This document shows positions 23,120 to 33,122 of a stretch of 64,000 nt of DNA, piece after piece (positions within the stretch are counted from its first letter, which is position 1; each line of letters starts with the position of its first letter). The translations under genes and the position numbers were made by a program. This stretch comes from Rusavskia elegans (Eukaryota > Ascomycota > Lecanoromycetes > Teloschistales > Teloschistaceae), in the NCBI GenBank assembly GCA_011316305.1, contig SAUG01000042.1, positions 372,001-436,000 on the forward strand, given 5' to 3'. The notes beneath the pieces are model-generated. The model saw only the letters and a program-made list of their open reading frames with translations. It was not told the origin of the DNA and searched no databases.

Positions 23120-24370
23120 CGCCAGGCGCTGTGGCTATATATACAATGGCGACCCAATGGGTGTCCGATTGCCGGACCTGATCCTTTGCCTAAGGTCGTG
23201 GACACTAAACGTGGTTGTCAGCTTGGCATTACCATGTTAGACTGCAAGTACACCTCACGGTGGATTGTCTACTGTGGCACGAGCTAGAAAGGCCAGAGAA
23301 GAATATGCTGCTCGCTCCCTGGCACGATCAAGAAGCTGAGACGCGGCGTTTTCGGTCCTTGTGCTGCAGAGGTATGAGCGATCAGGGTGTGTGCCGTTGT
23401 TGAAGAATCCGAGCCGGGCGGAAGATACTTGTCCAGGGAAGACAAGTGGAAGGATTGTGGGTACAAGAGGAATACGAATGTTCTATCCTTCACGAGAAGA
23501 CCACCAAGATTTACTCCAGGAGAAATCACCCAGGATCGTGTATCGTGGATGAGCTAATCTAGACTCGGATATGTCCCTTCGTCAGCTTAGTCCCGTGTAC
23601 CTTATCGTCATGTCATGTCAATCGCAGGCGTACGACACTCGCTACCTAGATGAAGCAAATCATACTATCGATTGCTCGAACGTCAGGTATAGATGTATAA
23701 CTACAAGTGGCTCTTGGGAGGGAAACCCATCGATTGGCAGGGCCGAGGGAACACGCCAGCTGCTGGCTCACGTTCGGATCGGCAGCAAGGTGCCTACAGT
23801 CATGCAATCTTCCTAAGTCGGATATATTATAGTGACACTACGAATCACAGATCGCAGGCTTTCCTGGTGCATCCGAAGCCCAGAAGTCGCTATGCCTCCA
23901 GGCTGTTACGATATCCCTCTCGGGCAGGTTCACTCAGGCTGTACAGCCATTGAGAAGCATCGTTAAGGACTGGAAACATCTATGAAAATCGCCGATGGCA
24001 GGCATATCGTCCTATGAACCTGATTTCAGGGGCAGCACCAGCCGCTGTCTAAGCATAGCTGCCAAAAATCCCGATCTCCATCCACGGTGACCTCGATTCC
24101 TCTCAGGGTGCATCCTTGTCTTCTCGCAGTCCCCTGATCTGGTTACCAAATTCTGAAAGTCGAAAGCACCGAAGGATTTGTGGCAGCGTTGGTGGAGGTA
24201 TCCAAGAGCCAATTCCGAAAGTGGAGCTTTTGTTTCCTAGACTGCCTTCATCCTTCGTATCGTGAATGATCATGGTCGTGACGGTGTTTGGGTTGCTGTA
24301 GGATGCCGTGCCTACTACGTCGTTAGATCACGATCGTTTTGTGATAGATTTTCTCGAAACTTACGGTCAC
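23120..24370. other. Spacer of the SprT array, holding repeat copy B
   Basis: The segment 23609-23790 is clearly related to 25860-26045 (shared ACTATCGATTGC, AACGTCAG and CTAC.TCGC blocks). No open gene is supported. Confidence 0.4.
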
Positions 24371-25033
24371 TCAAGGTCGGAGATTTTGACCGCCCAAAAG
24401 GGTGTAATCGCCAGATCTGTCGGTGAACGCCTGGTCGAATTCCCACTCCACAAGCCAAGTGAGATCTTCTATCAGGTCATGATAGTGGTCACCCCTTATC
24501 TGCCGATAACCCGTCCTGCAACAATCATCAAAGCACGCATTAGTCTGCACGAAGATTTCGCACATTACGTAGAGCACTGTGCCGATAATTTGTCGTACTT
24601 GATCATCGAAGAGGAATGCTTGGTTCTGAAAAATGCTCCGCATGCCGATATCCCAGGTTTCCCCATCGTCGTTGCATGAGAGAACATAACGACCGGGAAG
24701 CTGATCTTCGTGCCAGTGTATGCGGACGATATCTGCTAGTTCACCGCCGAAAAAATATAGGTCGAAGATCCCGAAAAGTTGAGATATCCACCATGTTTGG
24801 GGGCATGGTAGGACGAGGGTGTCCTCCTGGATCTTGGGATATTCACGCTGGTGGTCCTTCCAGTAGGCTCTCGCCTGTGACCGGAAGGATCCCCAGGCTT
24901 GAAGCGCGAGTTTCTTCGTCGGGACGTTTCCGGCGACAGTGACCTGTCCCCTTTGTCGTTTTTGCAGGAAGACGAGAACCGGGTGGTTTTCGAACAGCTC
25001 GTGGTAGTAAGTTGAGCGGACGACATTCGCCAT
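24371..25033 (-). CDS. SprT-like paralogue 3, catalytic residues replaced
   Basis: Single exon, 220 residues. FGIFDLYFFGGELADIVRIHW aligns with the FVFDVLFFNGQLHRWIRIEW block of the intact paralogue. The following helix IIGTVLYVMCEIFVQ sits exactly where the paralogue has IIDTLFHEMLHAMN, so H, E and H have become Y, V and E. A GDHYHDLIEDL segment lies at the place of the third ligand block. The fold may be kept but zinc proteolysis is not expected. The open frame without stops suggests that it is maintained as a protein or only recently lost function. No introns needed. Confidence 0.6.
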   Translation of the reverse strand: MANVVRSTYYHELFENHPVLVFLQKRQRGQVTVAGNVPTKKLALQAWGSFRSQARAYWKDHQREYPKIQEDTLVLPCPQTWWISQLFGIFDLYFFGGELADIVRIHWHEDQLPGRYVLSCNDDGETWDIGMRSIFQNQAFLFDDQVRQIIGTVLYVMCEIFVQTNACFDDCCRTGYRQIRGDHYHDLIEDLTWLVEWEFDQAFTDRSGDYTLLGGQNLRP

Positions 25034-26660
25034 TTTGGTTCAAGACGGCGAGCTTTCAAGATGCGGACAGCGACTTGAAGTGGTAGCCTGTGTGTCAAAA
25101 TGTAAGCACAGCTTAAGAGATGGTCCCAGTGTGAATACCTGGAGGAATGTCGCTTAGCAGAACTGCTATGGCACTGGATTCGAGACAGCAGGAGGCAGTC
25201 GAACGTCACTCACGGCTTTGAGCGTCAGTGGATCGCAGGGTTATTCTCTACGAGGAATGCAGTCATACCCAAAGTTGCCAGTCGTGGGGTGGTCGATGGA
25301 TGTTGTGCGAGGGCCGTTACGAGCGAGAGGGACTCTTCGCGAGAAGAGTAGACAGCATCCGTGCTGTAATTGGTCACGGCCGAGTTTGAGCTTCTCGACT
25401 TTGAAAGAAGACTTCAGCTGGCCAAGAGAAAAGGGAGGATCACCAAAACCTCTAGCCATTGAATTTTCGTGCGGAACGCTAGCGTGGGAAGCTAGGTACT
25501 ATATCATTGGCGGATTGGTCTAAAAATCACAATGAAAGGAGCACGAGTGATCATCCTAAATCCCTCTCTGAGAATCGGTGCCTAGCTGGCATTGATCCAT
25601 GTTCTAGACTGGGAGGGATGACAAACATCGACAGTCTTTCAGAGCTCCAACGCCCTATTGATTGATGCCGTCAACTCAGATGCTACCAAACGCCTTTCAG
25701 AGATCAGCAGCAATCCCACGCTCCTAATTCTGTCGGACTCCTGATCAAACTAATTACCGGAAGAAGGACTTTCTGAGTATTACGTTAGGCGCTCAAACCG
25801 TCATGGCATTCAAAAAGCTTCAGCAAACTTCTCTCAGCCTTTATCCCTTCGTTTGCTGAAACGCGTGTTTCCTTTACCCTACCAGACTCGTCAGACCAAT
25901 CGCAATGGGAGGCTACGACGGCCATTACCTCGATGGAGGATCTCGTTCTATCGATTGCCCGGACGTCAGCTGTAGACGTGTAATGCAAGTTACTCTGGCG
26001 AGGGAAAATATTGAATAGTAGGGCCAACACGCTAGCAGGCGAAGGGATAGGACACAGACCCCATTGTTTGCCTACATCTACCGCCCCAACTACTTGGTCT
26101 TTGGGTGCAGTGGCTAACGACCTCTTAGACACCACTTTCCGATCCATCAAGACGCTTACATCGATCACTCACTCAGTCAATTCGCACCAAAAGCGAGACA
26201 CGGCGAAATCAAACTACACCGTTGCCGTTTCACCCAGATGGCTCGGACCACAGTTATCGGCCGCCACTCGGCCTCACTCCGTCTACATGATCCGTTCATG
26301 AAACCCCGTTCTGTTAGATCGAACAAACCGCCATGTCATTTGCTCGATCGCCAATCGCTGGCCGCTCCCACCGAGCTGACTGGCTCATCTGGCATCCCGC
26401 TCCATATGTTTCAAGAAGTGCCGAAGCCAGGCGGGATATAGACAGGATCAAGACATGATCAAGATCTTGCGTGGAATGGACATGGCTGGTCCAAGTGGAT
26501 ATTTCATTCCTCCCGATACATGACTACGAGCTTCTACCGGCTTCTCCGCCGTGCGTTAGAATCTCCCGGGTCCCCAGTGGACAGGAGATAGCTACGTGGA
26601 CGCACTATAATCATTCCCCTCATCCTATTCATTCCTGCGCCGAGACAAAAGAAAGTCAAG
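25034..26660. other. Region upstream of SprT-like gene 3, holding repeat copy C
   Basis: Apart from repeat copy C at 25845-26045, a minus-strand frame at 25785-26168 overlaps the repeat and has no family match that I know. No gene supported. Confidence 0.4.
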
Positions 26661-26897
26661 ATGGGGGCCGGTAAGTAGGAACCTGGATTACGCACAAAGC
26701 AAGGATCAAGTCGCTACTGTGCATTCGTAGAAAGCCATGGTAATAGAGTCTCCATGACTGCTGGGGGGGAAGACCAACCAGGTCTTCTCCTAGGTAAACA
26801 TCAAGATCTTATTCCTTTCCCACCTCTACCGCAGAACATTGGTTCTCGTCATATTCGTGCTATGAAGTCTCCTATACCTTTTCAGACATTTATCTGA
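26661..26897 (+). CDS. Candidate two-exon small protein, 58 aa
   Basis: Unrecognised. ATGGGGGCCG at 26661-26670 is followed at once by a strong donor GTAAGT; the acceptor TTCGTAG at 26730 restores frame (MGAESHGNRVSMTAGGEDQP...) to a TGA at 26895-26897. The context GTCAAG before ATGG fits a fungal start. The protein is Pro/Gly/Ile-rich with no signal peptide. It may instead be the remnant start of a longer lost gene. Support is the start context plus one well-placed intron only. Confidence 0.3.
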
Positions 26898-27386
26898 TAC
26901 AATTTCCAAGCCTTGTGTGGAAGCCCCTCAACAAAATTCCCGTTCTGAGCGCACATCCTCCTTTGCTCTTTCATCCGAGTCCGTAATTCTCTCGGCTAGC
27001 TTGGAGATGCGTTCAAGCAGGTGCCATTTCAGTGTGCTAAGGAGATAGGAGGCATTGAGGTTCTGACCCCTTGAAGCATGTCTGCCATCAACCATCTCAA
27101 AACATGGTGGATCTCAATGATCGAAAATCCAGCGATTCTGCCCAACAAAAGCCGACACGAACCCGACGAGCAGAGGTAGAGGATGGCACGTCGAACCATA
27201 AGGATAGACAAAATAGAAACAGAAACCAGCACATAGATTCCAAACAGAAATAAATCCATTCCTTCAATCTACTTGTCCAACAACATGACTTCCTCCACCG
27301 CTGAATGTATCCTCCCAATCTCTCTCTCTCTCGCTTATCAACCCACAATCTCGATTCTCATCTCGTCGCATCAATCCTCATGAATG

Positions 27387-27419
<33 letters not shown>

Positions 27420-27921
27420 CCAAAAAAAAATAACATAGGAATTACTGCCTCGGACCTTCCCAGAAGATAGTCGGACGAATGGTTATACGAGCACGGAGAA
27501 ACAGAAAGTATCATAATGGCTTCAAGCCGTTAATAGCACAAGACGAAAGGATTAATGAAGTGTAATGCCAAAGGTTAGAATATTCCAGGAGACGAAGGTA
27601 AGAGGAGAAAGCCCTAGGCTGGAAGTTCATTTGACTGTTCATAAACCCTGCTGAGTGCATCATGTAAGAAAAATGCAAAGCAGTCGTGGATCTCGCGAGA
27701 TAGGGGATTGATAGATAACGGGAATGCGCTACACGGTTTAGGATATCGTCCAGATGTTGAGATCCAGTCTACAAAACCCTGGACAGTGTAAACACTATTT
27801 TATATGAACGTCTTGGTTCCTTCTGACCTTCAATGATTCTTACCAGAAGGAGCCAGCATCCAAGCTCCACGTTTCTTGTGAAATTCTATGCTCGAGTGCG
27901 TAATCTCTATCTCCATCTCCA
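26898..27921. other. Intergenic stretch with long A tract
   Basis: Contains a CT-dinucleotide run near 27320, a 30-nt A tract and a second 9-nt A run. The right part is the 3' flank of the F-box gene. No gene seen. Confidence 0.4.
27387..27416. repeat. A30 mononucleotide tract
   Basis: Thirty consecutive A at 27387-27416, followed five bases later by nine more A. Lengths of such runs are unreliable in assemblies. No adjacent retroelement body or target duplication was seen. Confidence 0.8.
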
Positions 27922-29843
27922 TCACTGCAATCCCAAACCCCTCACAAACCTCACCTCATCCGCCTGCAACTCCAACGCCCGTCTCATCTGTCCCGCATAC
28001 TCCCTATCTTCATCCTCCACCGCTTCCCTCCCATCCCTCTCCTGCTCCCACTCAAACCTCGGTTTGGGCCGGAAGCCCAAAACCCCAATCTTCTCGCCCG
28101 TCCACACCGCCAACTCGCCTTTTCCATCCTCCCAGCTTCCCACAGGCAAGATCTTGCGGGCTACATCGCCTCCATCGTTTCTGCTGCCGGAGAAGATATT
28201 GCTGATCGTGGGATGGGCGGCGGTCGGGTTGAAGGTGGATGCGGTATAAGCGTTGATATTCCAACGGCGGACGAGGGAGTGGCCGTCGCGCTCGACCCAT
28301 TTGAGGCCGCCGTCGCCGTCGGAGAAGACGATGCGGGTGCCGTGGGCGGCGACGCTGAGGAGTTTGGAGCTGGATGCTGTGGTGCGGTTTTTGTAGGGGG
28401 TGATTGGGGCTGGTCGCGATTCGTGTGGCGATGATGAGGGCAGATTAGGTTCATCGGAGGTTGAAAAGGGATAGAGTTCGAGACTTCCTTTGCCGTTGTA
28501 TTCGCCACATGCTATGAGGGTGTGGGCGGCATCTGGGTTGGTGGGAGGGTTGGAGCGGGAGTATAGGAGGGGATGTGGCAGGGAAAGCATGCTTGCGAGG
28601 CGAGAACCGCTGTGGATGGTGGAGCTGAGTTTGGGGAACATTCGCCGGTTGTATGTCAAGATACTAGGAAAACGACCCGCTACGCAGATATAGCCATCGG
28701 AGGTATCGTGTAGGCCGTTTGCGAAAGGCAGGTGGGAGATTGATAAAGGTCCGGTGTCGAAGGAAGGTGCATGCCCGCGAGATATCTCGTGCAGGCTCTG
28801 ATAGAAGTTTCCGGGCCCTTGCGAAGAAGGTGGGAGGGAAGCCGTATCGCTCTCGACTTGACCATCTTGATCAGAGCCTGAAAGGCTGATGTTTCTAGGC
28901 AATCGTGGATCGTGAAGATGTAAACTGTGGGTGGTTGCGACGGTCAAAGGTACAGGATATGCAGCGTCTGAAAGTGCGGATATGGCGAACGGGTATCGCT
29001 CGTGGGACGTGATTTGCAATGTTTCCAGGTCAAGTTCATCCAGATCATTGTGTGAAGTGAAGTAGGCTTTGTTTCGAACTTGGTCGACACTGACACACTC
29101 CACATCCCCAGCACCTCCCAGCGATAGCCGGAACCCACTATAAGTCCCCATGAAATCTGATTGACTGGACAGAATTCCAGGCCTACTCCGAGCTACAAGA
29201 GCACCCCAGTTCTTGTCTTTAGGATCATCCTGCCGCCCAACATTCCATATGGCGACACCGCCGTCGTCAAGTGGGGCTACTACAAGCGGCCTATCTGCTC
29301 CCCCGTGTAGACCCAGGCCTTTAATCTCGTGGGAATGGCAAATAGTATTGTCATCAAGTCCCTGAAGCCAACTGAGACTAATGGGGGCGTTCCTGGCGAT
29401 GTACTCTTCGTACCAATCAACTCTCTCATTAGTATAAGAGGGGTCCCAGTCGGCAATTGCTCTTGTTCTTTCAGAGGGCTCTTTTTTATTTTTGGAGGTG
29501 GGAGAAGTTGATTGCTCATTCCTATCTGGCCCCAATCCCGAAAGGGCTCTGGCTCGTCGTTGGAGTTCGAATACTCTTGCAGGTTCTTGGAATATGCTCG
29601 GAGCTATAAATTGAAGATCCCGTCGCTTTTGGTTGGCTGCTGAATTAGAGTCTTCGAAGCATAGACGCTTCCAGAGCTCAGCGTCGCGCGTGATCTTCCG
29701 AACCTGCTTGGAAACAAGATGTAACTTAACAATATCGAAGGCATCTAGGTCTGTGGATGATTCTAGCTTGATAACCAACGAGAAACATTGATAAGCTTAC
29801 AGTAGGCTACATGGAGAATGAGCTCCGGCGGGAGCCGGTCCAT
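27922..29843 (-). CDS. F-box protein with WD40/propeller-like C-terminal region
   Basis: Probable substrate adaptor of an SCF ubiquitin ligase. Exons (minus) 29843-29801 and 29750-27922; the 50 nt intron GTAAGC...CCACAG rebuilds MDRLPPELILHVAYYLDAFDIVKLHLVSKQ, a textbook F-box at residues 1-45, followed by RDAELWKRLCF. Product 623 residues. The rest has repeated strand-rich blocks with weak WD-like features (GGVAIWNVGR, KAYFTSHNDLDELDLETL, LHLHDPRLPRN, GGLKWVERDG, GELAVWTGEKIG) that fit a degenerate beta-propeller. The substrate is unknown. The reading frame continues 5' of the chosen acceptor but would lose the F-box, which decides the splice site. Confidence 0.82.
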
Positions 29844-30081
29844 AGTCAAGCTAAGGAATGGAGGTCAACAATCAATGTCGTTGTCAATTAGTGCCATCTA
29901 TATGCCGTTCCTGGCAACAACTTACACGTCGCGACTAATATGATTACTAGTGCGGATCGCGGCTCCCACTGGCTCGAGATATGTGAACTCTTCTCAAACA
30001 GCCCTCGGGCGAGGTTGAGTTGACGTCGAGGTTGTTGCCGAGGCCCATTCTATCTTATCTCCGATCATATTGGAGATTAGA
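29844..30081. promoter_or_regulatory. Promoter-side flank of the F-box gene
   Basis: Ordinary base composition up to the inverted-repeat element at 30082. Nothing specific recognised. Confidence 0.3.
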
Positions 30082-30541
30082 TACCCCAGGGGAAATAAAG
30101 AGTGTTCTAAATTTCGATCCCTCCAACCTTAAAAGTTTACAGGAGTATTTCTTAACGACGCCTAGATATAAGTTCTTATAAAGCTCGTAATAGACTTATA
30201 GATTTATATACTCGATATATATAAGCTTATAGGAGCTCTATAGGTCTTATCGTTAGTCTTTAAGAGGTCGTAGTAAAACCTGCTGTAAGAGGCTCCTACG
30301 GTCCGACTAGCTACTACTAGAAAATAAAAACCTTTATAACTTACCTAGACCTTAGCTAAATATAGTAAAACTCGGATATTATAGTCTTTATACTCTATTT
30401 ATTCTATAATATAAATTTTAAACGGTTCCGACCGGTAGTTATTAAGTATAGTAGGGTTGATTCTTGATATAGTAGTCCGAAATTTTAGATAGGGTCCCGA
30501 ACTTAGCTTCCGTTTTATCACCCTTTATTTCCCCTGGGGTA
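30082..30541. mobile_element. MITE-like non-autonomous DNA transposon, TA target duplication, RIP-like decay
   Basis: Ends are inverted copies: CCCCAGGGGAAATAAAGAGTG at 30084 on the left and its complement (one mismatch, GGGTG for GAGTG) ending at 30539 on the right. Both ends are flanked by TA (30082-30083 and 30540-30541). A second inverted block, TCTAAA(A)TTTCG, lies further in on each side (about 30105 and 30480). The 456 bp between has no coding frame and is very rich in TA, with few CA/TG steps, the signature left by repeat-induced point mutation. TA duplication and short inverted ends fit the Tc1/mariner group. It sits between the F-box gene and the oxidoreductase promoter. Confidence 0.78.
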
Positions 30542-30664
30542 ATGTAGGATGATCAAAATGCCTCGGTATCTTTGCTGGGCGGGCTTGTGGGGACGCTCCG
30601 TCTGGGCGAACGCAACAACTGTTGTTGCCGAAACACTGTGCTTGCTTCTTGCTGGAGAAGAGAG

Positions 30665-31932
30665 ATGCGGGCAATCCAAGTGAAAGAGTACGTCAAGGTA
30701 CCGTCTGCCAACCCATACCAAGATCCAATGACTGATTCACTCCGTAGGGTCCAGAAGATCTCACCGTGACCACCCTCCCTGATCCCACGCCATCACCAGA
30801 TACATACCTCATCGCCATTCATGCTACCGCAACCAACTTCTTCGATCTTCTCCAAATCCGCGGCAAATACCAACATCAGCCGCAACTGCCATGGATTTCC
30901 GGCGCCGAATTCTCCGGCGTAATTCTCTCTACTCCTTCTTCCAAAACATTGCCGAAGTTCAAGAAGGGTGATCGAGTCTTCGGGTCATCGCAGGGTGGGT
31001 ATGCAACGCAAGTCTGCGCTCGGGAGGAGTCGTTGATGCCGGTACCGCCGGGATGGGGGTTTCTTGAAGCCGCGGGTCTGATGGTGACGGCTCCGACAAG
31101 CTACGCTGCCCTAGTAAACCGCGCAAACATCCAGAGAGGAGACTATGTCTTGGTTCATGCGGCAGCTGGTGGGGTGGGATTGGCGGCCGTACAGATTGCC
31201 AAAGCCTTTGGTGCAACAGTCATCGCTACCGCTGGCTCAAGGCGCAAACTTGAAGTCGTCAGGGGGTTCGGTGCGGATCATGCGATCGACTACAATGAGG
31301 AAGGATGGGCGGAGGAAGTAAAGAAGTTGACACCGAAGGGCAAAGGCGTCGACATAGTCTTTGATCCTGTTGGGATGGTAAGCAATTTCCGGAGCTACCT
31401 TACCCCGATGTCCCCAACCTAGAGTTGCAAGATATGCTTCGAGCTGGACAGGGGCGTTGCTTCTGCACCCTCTGGCCGGATATAAGATTAAGATCGACGA
31501 CCGATTGAAGGGACACTGCCAGGGCTTGTTTCAGACCTTCACTGGTACTCAATGTAGACATGCTGACTCTGAGGCGTACGCTAGGTGAACACAAGCCTGA
31601 AATGTACAGCATGGGGAGGGAGAATAGTCATCATCGGTTTCACATCTGGGAACATCGAGAAAGTCGCTATGAACAGAGTCTTGCTCAAGAACATCAGTCT
31701 TGTAGGCCTGCACTGGGGTACGTATCCCAAGGAAGAGCCGAAGGCTGTGGAAGAAGTGTGGGAGGGTCTTTTCCGGTTGATGAAGCAAGGAAGTTTCAAG
31801 GGTACGGTGTATACTGATCGAGAATTTCGTGGTTTGGAACAAGTAGGCGAGGCTCTAGGTATGCTGGGAAGAAGAGAGACCTGGGGAAAGGTGGTGGTAT
31901 CTATCCCTCAAGGTACTGGAAGCAAACTTTGA
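30665..31932 (+). CDS. Zeta-crystallin-like NADPH:quinone oxidoreductase (MDR superfamily)
   Basis: Exons 30665-30697, 30748-31377 and 31585-31932; introns of 50 and 207 nt, all joins in phase. Product 336 residues, normal for the family. N-terminal GroES-like part (ATNFFDLLQIRGKYQHQPQLPWISGAEFSG), then the Rossmann glycine motif HAAAGGVGLAAVQIAKAFGATVIATA, GADHAIDY, DIVFDPVG and the closing GGRIVIIGFTSG. No structural-zinc cysteines are seen, as usual in quinone reductases. The second intron is long for this window but no coding sequence is missing from the join. Exact substrate unknown. Confidence 0.9.
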
Positions 31933-32151
31933 AAATAACAGCAGATAGAAATCTGCGGACGACCGGTTTCAAGTAGCCCTCGCTGGGATGTCCGAACTGT
32001 GATATAGCATATCGCAGAATGGAGAAGCAGCCGGGATAGGGTAGATGACTGCAGACTTCTTGCACCCCACCATGGCCGATCGGCCACAAGAAAAAGCAGT
32101 GTCTTGGGGACAAGAGTCGGCGCATGTTGAATCGCCGTAGTAAGTTGGTAA

Positions 32152-32732
32152 TTACTGTAGAAGTACAACACCAATGCCGACATGGCCCAGTACTCTGTGA
32201 TAAATATCAAAATCAACCTCGTAGTATCCGTAAAGGGACATGTACAGGCCAAGACCCCTTAATGTATCTACTAAGACCGCCATTGTCAGCCTGAAGGCTG
32301 GTGGACTGTAGCTTTCCATGCTTATAGTTGCCTTGCCATAGCTTTTTCGAAACTTGTTTCCCACGATAGCCTTATCACCACTGTCTGACTTCATAGCTAA
32401 GGATGCGATATCGCTCATGGCTTCCAGGAGGCATAGACTGACATCCACCTGATAGAGTAGTTTGGCCCAGTTGGTGAAGGTGATAGTTGTCTGGGTGTTC
32501 GGAACATGAAATTTCATTAAGCCTGTAGTCGCATTGAGGGCCGTGCTAATAAGATTGTATTAGGCCACACAATCCTCTGTTAGGTATGTTAATGCACTCA
32601 CCCTGGGGGCGGTGCCGGCTGTTGTACTGCTCGAAACACTGAGAAACTTTCTGGAGGTACCGTGGCAACAGCGAGAGATGATAATGATATCACGATAGAC
32701 AAAAAGAGTGGGCGGGCATGTACAATTTTCAT
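32152..32732 (-). CDS. Small secreted orphan protein, 174 aa
   Basis: Exons (minus) 32732-32602 and 32545-32152; the 56 nt intron GTGAGT...TATTAG joins PPG to TALNATTG in phase 2. The N-terminus KIVHARPLFLSIVISLSSLAVATVPPE has a basic start, a hydrophobic core and a likely cleavage after AVA, so the protein is expected to be secreted. The mature part has no repeats, only one Cys (VSLCLLEA) and no recognisable domain. The first in-frame Met at 32789 would add 19 polar residues and weaken the signal peptide; 32732 was preferred. It could be an effector-like or cell-surface protein, but nothing here proves that. Confidence 0.55.
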
Positions 32733-33122
32733 GATTTTCGAGTAATCGGATTGTTCAGTACAGCCCGGAGAGAATGAGGAGACAAGCACACAGAGATCGT
32801 CATGAAAAGCGTCTGATGCGACTTGCGGTGACCTAACATCTCCGAAGAAAATGCGCTATTTGATATTGATGCGCCAATACATGGAAAACGCGACAAACAG
32901 GTCTAATGATAGAACCAATATGATGTCTTAAACATATGTGATGCGTTGGACACATGCTTAAGAGAGACAACCTACTGTGGGAACCAACAAGCGACTCATC
33001 CAATGAGGCCAAAGTGGGCAACCGATACCTCGACTGCCAACCACCTTGAATGCCTTGCCGGTGCACGGGATACAAACGCCACTTACCTGATTGATACTTG
33101 CTTCACGAGCATTTGGGAAGCA
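32733..33122. other. Intergenic stretch
   Basis: Gap between two minus-strand genes: promoter side of the secreted orphan and 3' side of the DUF7514-like gene. Nothing recognised. Confidence 0.35.

Larger units (their letters stand above)
21120..26045. repeat. Three diverged copies of a non-coding segment, one per SprT-like gene
   Basis: Copies near 21120-21245 (A), 23609-23790 (B) and 25845-26045 (C), same orientation, spaced about 2.3-2.5 kb, each 5' of one minus-strand SprT-like gene. A and C share ACGCGTGTT.CC followed by CTA..AGACTCGTCA. B and C share CTATCGATTGC.C, then GACGTCAG/AACGTCAG and AACACGC.AGC. Together with the three genes this describes a tandem triplication of a gene-plus-upstream unit. 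Identity appears near 60-70 percent by eye, so the duplication is old. Confidence 0.55.

Noticed and set aside
25785..26168. Minus-strand 127-codon frame over repeat copy C
   Set aside because: The frame is not kept in repeat copies A and B, so it is probably chance.
27387..27416. A30 tract as evidence of a retrogene or LINE tail
   Set aside because: No retroelement body upstream and no target-site duplication seen.
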